64,000 nt of DNA from Chamaecyparis obtusa (Eukaryota > Streptophyta > Pinopsida > Cupressales > Cupressaceae): assembly GCA_027943335.1 (NCBI GenBank), contig BSBK01002792.1, positions 684,501 through 748,500 on the forward strand. Reading direction: 5' to 3'. The notes under the pieces are model-generated. The model was not told the DNA's origin. It saw only the letters and a program-made list of their open reading frames with translations, and made no database searches. A program made the position numbers and the translations under genes. Below, piece by piece: positions 1-9,413 of this stretch (the first letter of the stretch is position 1; every line of letters starts with the position of its first letter).

Positions 1-1330
1 GATGTTCTAACAAGGCCCTGTGTTTCCATCTCCTCAGAGGAGTGGTATCTACCTCCTCCTCCTCAAATCCTCCCCGGTCGCCTCCCATAGGTTCCTCCTT
101 GACCTCTAGTCTAGGATGATCATCCTCCTCATTCTCTTCCTCCTCAAAATTTTCTTTCTTCTCCTCATCTCTCAGGGCATGTGGTATTTTTCTTGACCAC
201 AACATTGGGTCACATGTAGGGTAGTCTATCAAAAAGATGAAGATAACTCCATGATATCTCATATATCTTGTATACTCTCTGAGTATACATGAATCCTCTA
301 TATCATCTGCTACAAAAACATCTTGTTCCTCCTCTACATTGGAGTTTATATCCTCTATTTCATTTGGAGTGGGTCTCAGTTGGGCCCATGGTCTCAAAAT
401 GTACCACTACCCATGCATATAGATCAATACTTCTCTCGGTGCACCATGTTGGAAGTTTAACCATCTCGGTCTGTAAAAGTAAAATGACACCATAATGAAG
501 TTGTGATGTCCCTCTATCTATTGATCTATCTACATACATCTCATTTGATAACATGTGTTAGTCCATAACACCATACTTCAATACAATCTCCATATGATAT
601 CAGTTTCCTGCAACTGATTGATGATGACTCTTTAATATAAAGATCTCCCCACTTCCACATATTTCTCAATGGATAAGAAAATACTTGTAGATCTATCAGA
701 TGTATCTCAATTGGGCATGCGACGGGTCATGTACAAGTGATATGCTCAAATATTCATACCTATATCAATGTGAATATGGCTAAGCTCTTCCATTGATAGC
801 ATACAAATCTTCTGAACTCATAACTTAAGTGAAAAAGAATAATCCACCCCCAAGAGTAAACAATACGTTACTCCTCCATACTCCATAAAATATGTGTGAG
901 CCATGCTAGAAATGTGTTCTCTTTGTAGTATGGTGTCACCACTACAAAAATCATGCATAGAATCACCTTCCTAACCAAGGGAACATCCTATGTGGCATAT
1001 AGTAGTGCCTCTACTGATATCTAATGGGTAGGCTCATTAGGGAATGATTGACCAAGACAATACACTTGATCCTTAGATATCTCTACATCTAATTATGGTA
1101 TGGTTTCTCTAACTGTCCTCCCTCAAACATGAAATCTCATGATGTGGTACACATCCTCAAAGGTCACAACCATCTCTCTAATGGGTAGGTGAAATTTTGA
1201 TCTGTCTTCATCCCACAGCTCCATCAATGTTATCAACATAACATTATGAATACTCATTGTTGGAAGATGAGACACCCAGTACAAGCTCATATCTCTTAGA
1301 AAATTCAAATCCTCACAACTCAACCCTCAT
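1..1330 (-). pseudogene. Plant mobile domain (PMD) remnant, antisense in a Tat-like element
   Basis: Minus-strand reading near 1323-1123 gives a segment with the PMD signature: LMELWDEDRSKFHLPIREM followed by a TFEDVYHI block. PMD proteins of this type have a W..(..)TFHLP.GEMT.TLEDV core. Downstream (lower coordinates) frame pieces continue with many stops to about 360 (residues near 554-360 run WCTERSIDLYAW). The gene is broken and leaves the window at base 1. PMD domains are found in transposons and in a few domesticated plant genes (MAIN-like). Here it sits beside LTR-element sequence, so a transposon origin is favoured. Confidence 0.55.
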
Positions 1331-1484
1331 GTTGGGCCATGGAAATATGACATCACTGTCACCCTTGAATTCTCTTGCATTGTCAGATGCTCTTACAATC
1401 ACATGATAAAAAAGCATCTTTAAACCATATATACATCATAGTGTAGCTGCATCAAAAAATCGTAAACTCTAATCTCTGGGTCTA

Positions 1485-1625
1485 TAATGCCCTAGAGGAT
1501 ACAAAATGCCTCCTAGGGTACATAACATCCTAGAGGGTACAAAATGCCTCCCAAGGTACATAATTCCTTGAAAGGTACAAAACACCTCCTAGGTACACAT
1601 CAACCCAAAAGGTACAATGCGTCTT
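1485..1625. repeat. Degenerate ~38-bp tandem motif
   Basis: Three to four imperfect copies of a unit containing GGTACAAAATGCCTCC(T/C)A follow one another with a spacing of about 37-38 bases. A similar motif (GTAAAATACCACCTAGG) recurs at 21178-21530 beside the other PMD copy. Function unknown. Confidence 0.6.
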
Positions 1626-2337
1626 AGTAGAATTATAGTGCACAAAAACCTATAACCATATGCAGTACAAAAGTCAAAATGTGGTATGGAAATTCATAGC
1701 ATTAGTACAATGATGTACCTCCTCCAATGATGTCCTATCCTCCACTAATCATCTCAGGTTCTCAATCTATGTAAACATGATTGACCCTCTTCTTGACAAT
1801 TTTCTTTTTCTCTTCAAAAGCACAAAAAGACAATTTATGAAAATGATACTCTAAATGGTAAGGGTAACTACTATTTAAATGGTATGTTTTCTATATCCTT
1901 TTTCACTTTCTTTTTAACCCTTATATGATGTTTAATATTCTTATTCACTTAATCATTCATATCTTGAGTTAGAGAGCTTAGATTCTCACATCGTTTTTTG
2001 CATTGAGATCTTGATTTGATTCCCTATCTATCCAAATTCTCTATAGGAAATTTTGAGTTCATCTTGAGCCCTATTAATATCAATTTTCAAAAAACTCACA
2101 TTCACAATTCATTGTGGTAAACATGATACCCCGTTTCACCTTCCTAATAAACAAGATAAAATATGGGGCATATAACTACCTGTGTATTTCATCATTCTCT
2201 TTGTAAACCATAGGTTGTTTATGGTTTTAAACTAACATGTGGATTTGTAGAATGTGGTTTCTAATATTTTATTACATGAATTTCACATTGTGGGATTACC
2301 ATTCAACAACTTGGGAATATCATTTCTATATACTAAT
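1626..2337. other. AT-rich non-coding stretch of the outer element
   Basis: No reading frame or RNA gene is recognisable. The stretch is continuous with the sequence after 6504 once the nested element is removed, and ends in the left TSD copy CTAAT (2333-2337). Confidence 0.5.
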
Positions 2338-3150
2338 TGATGAAGGGTGCTCCCCTTAATACCACAAACACATAATAGAAATAGAGAAACAACAACAATA
2401 TGCAAGAACAGAAAATTGGCTTCTTATTATCTCCACAAATGTGGAATTACAAACTTTTAGAATTACAATATGCAAAGCCACATGGGCATTCCCTTACAAT
2501 ATTTCGTAGGACAAAGCCTCGAATCAATACCCAAATCTACTACCCAGAACTGTCCCGAACTACCTAAGACAACACTACAGACCTTTCTTATATAGGCAAT
2601 TTCCACCTCCTGAGAAGGTTCCAAAAATTTAGCCTTTTAGGCTGTCTAAACATAGAATTATTTTATTTTCACAATTTTTACAATAGCATCGGCTCAAAAG
2701 AAATACAAAATATGCTTTTAGGTAGCCCAACTTCTGGAGGCCATAACTTTTTAACCGTAGCTCTATTTTTCTTTTGTAACCACTTTTCAGAAATGCCATG
2801 ATGAGATCTACAGTGCCTAATAGACGCTAGTGCCAGTTAGCTGGGGGTCGATCACGATCCAGAGCCTCTAAGACCTTCAAAATTGACCTAAAAGATTTCA
2901 TACCCAAAAACATCAATAACTTCACCAATATTGATGATGTGGCAATGAAACTCAACTGGTAGGCTGAAATGACTGAAATGAACCTACAATTGTGAATTCA
3001 GAACATTCTGAGATCATATGACCAACTTACTAAAAATAGTAAGTTTCCATAAATAACTGCTCTACACAAGATAGCCCTTATTGAATACAAAAACATAAAT
3101 ATTTTTGGGTGATGCAAGATTGGTCTTACACCCAGGATGCTCCTACATAA
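2338..3150 (-). repeat. 3' LTR of the 2338-6499 element
   Basis: 813 bp, matched along its length to 5845-6499 with a few percent mismatches. It keeps about 155 bp (around 2595-2755) that the other LTR has lost. Its outer edge TGATG follows the TSD copy; its inner edge reads CATAA where the other LTR reads CATCA. Confidence 0.9.
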
Positions 3151-3179
3151 GACACCCGGGGTAATTTGAGAAGTGACCC

Positions 3180-3960
3180 TATCACGACTCAGGTGTGCAG
3201 AGGAAAACCAAGGCGGTTAACCTCCTCCTTTGTTAGCCATGATGAATCTTCAATAGGTCATCCTTTTCATTTGACCAAATACTCTTCATATGTCATGTTC
3301 ATTGTGCTTCTACCAACATGACTATCCAGTATGTCTTCAATCTCCTTGATATCTAAACTGGTTGTTGGAATACTCCACTGTGTTGTTGTAACCTCATCTT
3401 CAACACCTCCTTCATGATACTCTATCAGATCTAAAACATTAAATACTTGTGAAATATTCAACTCAGTAAGCAACTCAACCTCATATGCATTTCCTGAATC
3501 ATGCTTCTTCAGTATCTTACATGGCCCAAACTTCTTCATTTTTAGCTTGTTATATGTACCAACTGGAAATCTCTCCTTCCGCAAATGAACCATGACTTCG
3601 TCTCCAACCTGAAACTCCTTATGCCTCCTTTCCTTATCTACCTTAGCCTTATACTGCGCATTCATCTTGGTAATATGCTTCCTCACCTCCTCATGGATGT
3701 TCCTCAAATGTTCTGCAAAATCCTCAGCTTCAGAACTACTTATTTCTCCTTTATCTATCTTTCTCAATTCAGATGCATTTCTGGGACTACTTCCATATAC
3801 AATCTATGGATGATGTGATGAACTAAACTTCAAATCTGTCTTCAACTCTTCACTTTTTGTTGGTGTCATTCTGTGTGCTACCTTATTTGGCAAACTGGCT
3901 CCTGGAATCAAGTCCATCTGATGATTGATCTTTCTTACTAGTGGTAATCAATCAGGCACA
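3180..3960 (-). pseudogene. Fused RT/integrase remnant with chromodomain-like tail
   Basis: Reading down the minus strand, an RT N-terminal piece (IPGASLPNKVAHRMTPTKSEE) runs straight into an integrase piece (TDLKFSSSHHP) at about 3840. After a stop, a second junction joins IVYGSSPRN. The deletions removed the RT active site, RNase H and most of the integrase core. The frame then continues for 166 codons (3767-3267) through the integrase C-terminal region (QVGDEVMVHLRKERFP, FGPCKILKK) into a chromodomain-like end with EIEDILDSH and YLVK; the two next expected codons (W, R) are both TGA. A chromodomain places the element with chromoviruses. Not functional. Confidence 0.82.
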
Positions 3961-4136
3961 TTATCGAATACAATATCCTGAAACTCATTCAATAATTCTA
4001 CAACTTCTACAGGTACATCTTCTACTTCCTCTTTCCCAGTATTTGGAATTAAGGTAAAACACATATGCTCATGCCACATACCATCTAAGAAATTTTCTCT
4101 ATCAACAAAAGTTATTCTTGCATTACCACATACCTT

Positions 4137-4553
4137 TTATTCAGTCTCCTTCAATGGCTTTAGCTTATGTCGCACTCCATCCTTTGTCAGGGAATAGGTA
4201 TTCACATGACCATCATGCACAACACATCTGTCAAACTGCCACGGGCTACCTAGCAACATGTGACATGCATCCATAGATATGATATCACATAGTACCTCAT
4301 CATGGTACCTGCCAATCTTGAACTTTACTAGGCACTGTTCACTGACCATGACCTTGTGGTCATCCTGCACCTAGGCAACCCAATATGGATGTGGATGTTT
4401 TTGCCTCTTGAGCTTCAACTTTGTCACCGTCTCTTCTGACACCAAATTATTAGTACTTCCACTATCAATAATCATATCACAACACTTACCCTCACACTTG
4501 CACCTGGTGCGAAACAGGCTCCTTCTTTGCTCAGGTTCATTTTCACCACTCAA
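4137..4553 (-). pseudogene. Retroviral-type aspartic protease remnant
   Basis: The frame holds CDMIIDSGSTNNLVSEETV, the DSG-type aspartic protease active-site loop, and after a stop a second segment with DIISMDACHMLLGSPWQFDR, the family's C-terminal ILLG.PW block. An in-frame stop near 4371 separates them. It lies directly after the gag remnant, the usual order. Expected role: polyprotein processing in virus-like particles; broken here. Confidence 0.85.
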
Positions 4554-4659
4554 CAGGACTCTTCTGTTAATCAGCGTTTCTCCTCTTTTAGCATCTTCAA
4601 AATGTGATGATCTAACATCTTCATCTACATATGCAACTCTAGCCTAGCCTTCATTCCTC

Positions 4660-5694
4660 CTATCTATCCATCCTTGGCATTGAGGACATTCAAATGCCCT
4701 ATGACCTTCTCCACAATGAAAACATGTTCCACCGAAGCCTCCTCTTCCTAAACCTTGTCCTCTTCCTCTTCCTCTTCCTCTCTGATCTCTAGTATTCTGA
4801 TCATGGAAATGATCAAAATTATCTCCTCTCTAATTCTAACTATTGCTAGCCTCATCTTACTTTTTTGGATCTTCATTTCGATCTCCATATGACCGTCCAC
4901 CAGATCTTCCATCATGACCTCTTCCGCTTTGTTTGCTCTCAAACTTCTTGTTCAACTTTTCCTCTACTTTTAGGGCAAACTGGTATGCCTCTTCAATACT
5001 GTTCATTCAAACCAGATTCAACTCCTCCTAAATGCTCGGCCTCAACCCATCAAGGTAATGGGAAACTTTCTCCTTATCAACTTCCGCATGTCTTGTTCTG
5101 ATGAGGATTCGATATAACTCCTCTATATACTCCTAAACAAATCTTCCTGCTTGCTTCAAACTTTTCATTTTCCTCAGTAGGTCAAGCTCATAATCAACAA
5201 GGATGAACTGTTGCTTCAATTTATCCACCATTTGATCCCATCTTGTGATTTTATCTTTCCCTCTTCTATTTCACTCCAATTGAATCTCTTGCCACCAGAT
5301 CTTCGCATGACCTTTCAGTCTGGCCTTCACGAATTTGACCCTATCAGGATCCTCAATATCTTCATACTCAAAATACTCTTCACATTCATTGATCCATTCG
5401 ATCAACTCCTCTAGGTTAAGATTTCCTGAAAATGTAGGAACCTCAATCTTAGGTCTTTTTCCAATCTTGGAAATGGCCCGAAAAAGTCTTTCTTCCTCCT
5501 GGTTCACAACTTCAACTTCTCCTTCTTGATCTTCTTCTTCGGCTTCATCCTCGCTTTCATCTCTGACATTAAGATTCATTCCTCTATGAATCTCTTCTTG
5601 CAATGCTTACACTTATCTCTGGAGCACTCTAACCTCAGGTGTTACAACACCAGCTCTTCCACCACATTCCCTTCATGGAGGCATTTTTGCACTT
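4660..5694 (-). pseudogene. gag remnant with CCHC zinc knuckle
   Basis: A likely start ATG is at 5694-5692 (M-P-P), followed at the fourth codon by TGA. A 110-codon open stretch (5603-5271) carries an acidic region and the retrotransposon Gag core (FSGNLNLEELIEWINECEEY ... VKFVKARLKGHAKIWWQEI). An arginine/glycine-rich stretch (about 4790-4740) and a CCHC knuckle CFHCGEGHRAFEC (about 4733-4695) follow. Several stops and frameshifts break it. The Gag core and knuckle order is standard for chromoviruses. Confidence 0.85.
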
Positions 5695-5830
5695 CTCACT
5701 AAAACCCTAACCACGGTCCTAGTGCAAACTACCTCATAGTCGGTGATCTGTTTACACTAAAACCCTAACCCACAGTCCTGGTGCAAACTGCCTCACAATT
5801 GGTGAACTATTTACACACTCAAGAACTCCT

Positions 5831-5842
5831 GCTCTAATACCA
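5831..5842 (-). other. Primer-binding site of the 2338-6499 element
   Basis: On the minus strand the bases just after the 5' LTR read AG then TGGTATTAGAGC. This differs by one base from TGGTATCAGAGC, the common plant LTR-element site complementary to initiator methionine tRNA. Confidence 0.8.
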
Positions 5843-5844
5843 CT

Positions 5845-6499
5845 TGATGAAGGGTGCTCCCCTTAATACCACAAACACATAACAGAAATAGAGAAACAAC
5901 AACAATATGCAAGAATAGAAAATTGTCTTCTTATTATCTCCACAAATGTGGAATTACAAAATTTTAGAATTACAATATGCAAAGCCACATGGGCATTCCC
6001 TTACAATGTTTCGTAGGACAAAGCCTCGAATCAATACCTAGATCTACTACTCAAAACTGTCCTAAACTACCTAAGACAACACTATAGACCTTTCTTTTTT
6101 TAACCATAGCTCTATTTTTCTATTGTAACCACTTTTCAGAATTGCCATGACGAGATCTACAATGCTTGACACGTGCTAGCACTAGTCAGCGTGGGGTCGA
6201 TCATGATCCGGAGCCTCTAGGGCCTTCAAAATTGACCTAAAAGATTTCATACCCAAAAACATCAATAACTTCACCAATGCTGATGATGTGGCAATGAAAC
6301 TCAATTGGTAGGCTGAAATGACTGAGATGAACCTCCAACTATGAAATCAGAACATTCTGAGATCATATGACCAACTTACTAAAAATAGTAAGTTTCCATA
6401 AATAGCTGCTCTACACAAGATAGCCCTTATTGAATACAAAAACAAAAATATTTTTGGGTGATGCAAGATTGCTCTTACACCCAGGATGCTCCTGCATCA
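5845..6499 (-). repeat. 5' LTR of the 2338-6499 element
   Basis: 655 bp, the partner of 2338-3150, with an internal deletion of about 155 bp. On the minus strand it begins TGATGCAGGAGCATCC, a self-complementary terminus also seen in related LTRs in this window. The right TSD copy CTAAT follows at 6500-6504. Confidence 0.9.
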
Positions 6500-6547
6500 C
6501 TAATTCTTGCACTTTAGTTTGCATATGCATGTAGTGTCATATACTAC

Positions 6548-6559
6548 TAAAGTGGGGGC
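6548..6559 (+). other. Polypurine-tract-like sequence
   Basis: CTAAAGTGGGGG just before the putative LTR start at 6569. Such G-rich purine tracts prime plus-strand DNA synthesis beside 3' LTRs in Tat-type elements. A 9-bp spacer before TG makes this tentative. Confidence 0.4.
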
Positions 6560-6568
6560 TATATTTAC

Positions 6569-8250
6569 TGTCGTAAATTGTAAGAACCTAAGTGGTGTAT
6601 AATTTCATGATTTTATAGCCCTTACCTTAGTGTTTTCCCATCATAGCATGCATAATAAGACTTCATGATTAAACTTAAAAATCAAATATGGGTCCTCCAT
6701 CAATTCAATCTTGTCTAAAATTGAGGTAAGCCCTTATTTCTAAGTGTGCTCATCTATTTTTCCTCCAATCCAATAATTCATATCATCACCTAGGCCCTAT
6801 ATTACCATTTGTGGCATTGGTGTTCTATCCCAACATTGAAACTAGGTGTTTGTTCTAATATCGCTTCCTCTCATTACCTAGGACCCATGATCCTAATTTG
6901 GGCCCTAATTTGGTGGTACATAATTTATTTAATGTTATGCACCCGAGTGCATAAAATTATTAATGCTATGTACCCCAAGTGTTGAGCCCAATTTAAACTA
7001 GGTCATTTTCTCAGCAATTTAGAAAAGGATTGGGATTTACAATCATCTATATCAATTATACATCCTAATTTAGTGTAAAATCAAGCTTCGCATTTTATTT
7101 TGAAGATGGAAAATCAATTGCAAGGTTGGATCCCTAATTTGAAGGCACCCCATTAAAGTGAGGACTTGTGAAACAAGGTTGCATCAACGTCTATCAAGTA
7201 TTTCAAGCATTCAAGTATTCAAGCATCTTAACATCAATATGCAACTATAAAGGGATTATGATGATGACTAGGAGAACACTAACTATTGATTCACTTGTAT
7301 CCTTCCTCAGGATTGGTTATGGTTTCTTGTTATCTTCTTATCTACATAATTGTGCTTCAAATATATATTTGTTACATGCATTTAGTCACACATTGATTGC
7401 ATTTTTATATAGGGATTACTCTGTTACACTATGGTAGATGTTTACATTACATTTATACATTTTTAGCTCATAGAAATTTAGACACTCTATATTCAGGAGG
7501 ACTATACACTTTATATGTGTTATATTGGTTATCCATGGAGGTGGGAATCATCAAAAAAAGGGGTGTGACCAAGGAAAACCCTTATATAGCTACCCAAACA
7601 CATAATTCATAGATTTGGAGGTACAAAAGACCCTAGAATTAGTTGTCAAAACTTTTACAGGTTCTTTTCCCTGAGACAACCAATCTACAATTTGTCACAG
7701 CTGAAAACCCTGGGTACAAAATGTTTTTAATGTTTGGTACCTAGGTAGAAGACATTTTATATGTTTTGTTCCTAGCAGAATTAGGTGAAATTGGATGTAC
7801 ATATAGATACTGATCTTGGGATCTCATATTATCACATACAAGTGTTTTCAAGATTCTCTTGGCTAAAAATTTAGATCTAAGTCTTTATATCTTCTATTTC
7901 AATTCGAGGTACACACAATTTTCTCAAATCCCCTTTTACATATAATTTCTATTTTTATTAGATTATTTTTTGTATTGATCAATCAGTTACATAATTATCT
8001 TTATCCATATCCTTCTTAATTTTAAGGAGAAAAGGAATAGAAACCCCGAAATAAAAAATATTGCATTAGCATCCCTCTTGTTAGGTGGTTTTGATCATAT
8101 TTATCTTGAGGTGGTTTTGTATTCCAATGTGTCTTATGAATTGGGTAAAAACTAGATCTTTAGGTGATCCTCTTTTCATACTACATAATTCCCCACAACT
8201 TTTGTTGTTGATCTTGACATGGGATAAGGAAAATGTGAGTATGGCACTAG
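6569..8250 (+). repeat. Putative 3' LTR of the outer Tat-like element
   Basis: Starts TGTCGTAAATTGTAAG after a polypurine-like tract. No second copy is in the window, so the length and right end are not shown; the end coordinate is approximate. The stretch has no convincing coding frame. It is the only explanation I have for 6.5-8.3 kb. Confidence 0.35.
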
Positions 8251-8316
8251 TACATTTGAGTCATTTTTTCAATGGCTATCTGTCACCATTCCGACACCAA
8301 ACCGTTAACCAAGTGA

Positions 8317-8404
8317 CACTAACCACCGTTACAATTTTGGTGTTGATAGCACTAACGGCTAGGATAACCGTCATAATTGCAATGAAAAACATCGTTGCAA
8401 TATG
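8317..8404. other. Candidate CACTA transposon end with subterminal short repeats
   Basis: CACTAACCACCGTTACAA begins at 8317 and is followed by related short motifs: CACTAACGGCTA, AACCGTCATAA, CATCGTTGCAA. Clusters of short subterminal repeats behind a CACTA end are typical of En/Spm elements. The matching TAGTG end was not found beyond 37.4 kb, so the assignment to the CACTA element to the right is unproven. Confidence 0.3.
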
Positions 8405-8862
8405 CAGGGTAAAAGGGTCTACCAACATGGTCAGAGATGATCAAAATGTCATCGGTACTTATTGTTTTTGCAATTACAACATCTGTGCAACAAAAATATT
8501 GTATAAGCGACGACTGCCCGTCGGATAGTTCCAATAGATAGTCATCATCTTCAGTGCTCTGATGTCGGTCGTAATTTGATTGCCTTCATCTTGAGGTGGT
8601 CACAATGTCACCGGGTTTCATTATTGGTGTCGCAGGGTAAAAGGGTCTACCGACATGGTCAGAGATGATCAAAATGTCATCGGTACTTATTGTTTTCACA
8701 ATTACAACATCTGTGCAACAAAAATATTGTATAAGCGATGACTGCCCGTCGGATAGTTCCAATAGATAGTCGTCATCTTCAGTGCTCTGATGTCGGTCAT
8801 AATTTGATTGCCTTCATCTTGAGGTGGTCAAAATGTCACCGGGTTTCATTATTGGTGTCGCA
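8405..8862. repeat. Tandem duplication of a 228-bp unit
   Basis: Two nearly identical 228-bp copies, the first from 8405 and the second from 8633, both starting CAGGGTAAAAGGGTCTACC. Each copy itself holds two related motifs (GATCAAAATGTCATCGG and GGTCACAATGTCACCGG). The open frame over 8085-8528 is not conserved between copies and is not considered a gene. Confidence 0.9.
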
Positions 8863-8920
8863 ATTACGATGATAATGTTATCATGCATTGAGTGAGATCT
8901 TAAAATATTATGTTTCTCTT

Positions 8921-8996
8921 TGTTTCGAGAATAGTTTAACATTCTCTACTTAATAGGGCCAACCACGTGAAGGTGGAAGCTCATCTGGCCCCTCCC
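8921..8996. repeat. 76-bp dispersed repeat, copy 1
   Basis: Matches 12386-12461 with about ten differences. Its second half forms a stem: GGGCCA ... TGGCCC around GTGAAGGTGGAAGC. The two direct copies lie about 3.4 kb apart and could be the ends of an old insertion. Confidence 0.75.
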
Positions 8997-9000
8997 AAGA

Positions 9001-9088
9001 GCATCTTATGACCCCTTATGACACTTAAAGACATCTAAGATGTATTCTTAGAGATCGTAAAGGGTCATAAGGGGTCATAAGAGGTCCT
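9001..9088. repeat. Inverted repeat with ~28-bp arms
   Basis: GCATCTTATGACCCCTTATG on the left pairs with CATAAGGGGTCATAAGAGGT on the right, with about 30 bases between. It abuts the larger foldback at 9092. Confidence 0.8.
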
Positions 9089-9091
9089 GGG

Positions 9092-9413
9092 ACACAACAC
9101 CTAAGAAACATAAATGTAGACATCACGCATGGTCACAATTCTTTGGAGATACAACATAATTGAGTGTATACCTAGACGATGCAAGGCAACCACTACTCCT
9201 CTAGTTCTAATTTGCCATTGTAGGGTCCAAAAACCAATAAAGATAGGGCCCAAAAGCCATCGTTATCTATGGTTTTGGATCCTACAGTGTCAACTTAGAA
9301 CCAGAGGAGTACTATTTGTGTTGCATCATCTGGGTATACCACTCAATTATTTTGTATCTCCAAAGAATTGTGACCAAGATGCCTACATTTATGTTTCTCA
9401 TCTGTTGTGAGAT
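9092..9413. mobile_element. Foldback/MITE-like hairpin, ~320 bp
   Basis: The left arm (about 9095-9247) is the inverse of the right arm (about 9262-9412) with roughly 85% identity by eye. Example: GGTCACAATTCTTTGGAGAT at 9130 pairs with ATCTCCAAAGAATTGTGACC at about 9355-9374. The loop is only a few bases. No transposase is encoded. Such near-perfect hairpins are typical of MITEs; transcribed ones can give small RNAs. No clear target duplication was identified. Confidence 0.8.

Larger units (their letters stand above)
2338..6499 (-). mobile_element. Chromovirus-type Ty3/gypsy deletion derivative, 4162 bp
   Basis: Two direct LTR copies (2338-3150 and 5845-6499) begin TGATGAAGGGTGCTCC and end at CATAA/CATCA. 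They are flanked by a perfect 5-bp target duplication CTAAT (2333-2337 and 6500-6504). Coding remnants lie on the minus strand in the order gag, protease, start of RT, then directly pieces of integrase and a chromodomain-like tail. Most of RT, RNase H and integrase is missing. The primer-binding site beside the right LTR nearly matches the usual plant initiator-Met tRNA site. The element is non-autonomous and sits in the 3' non-coding part of the outer Tat-like element. Confidence 0.92.
1..8316 (+). mobile_element. 3' part of a Tat-like Ty3/gypsy element, interrupted by a nested element
   Basis: The outer element is inferred from order, not from its pol gene, which would lie left of the window. 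An antisense PMD remnant (1-1330, minus) is followed by a short-repeat stretch, a purine-rich tract ending AGTGGGGGC near 6558, and an LTR-like start TGTCGTAAATTG at 6569. This order (antisense PMD, short repeats, polypurine tract, LTR) matches the 3' half of the complete Tat element at 19566-36113, read in the opposite direction. The nested element 2338-6499 splits the non-coding part. The right end of the 3' LTR is not resolved; 8316 is only the base before the next candidate transposon end. The interval could instead hold unrelated repeats. Confidence 0.4.

Noticed and set aside
8085..8528. 147-codon open frame
   Set aside because: It runs into the 228-bp duplication, and the second copy of that unit does not keep the frame; no family resemblance.
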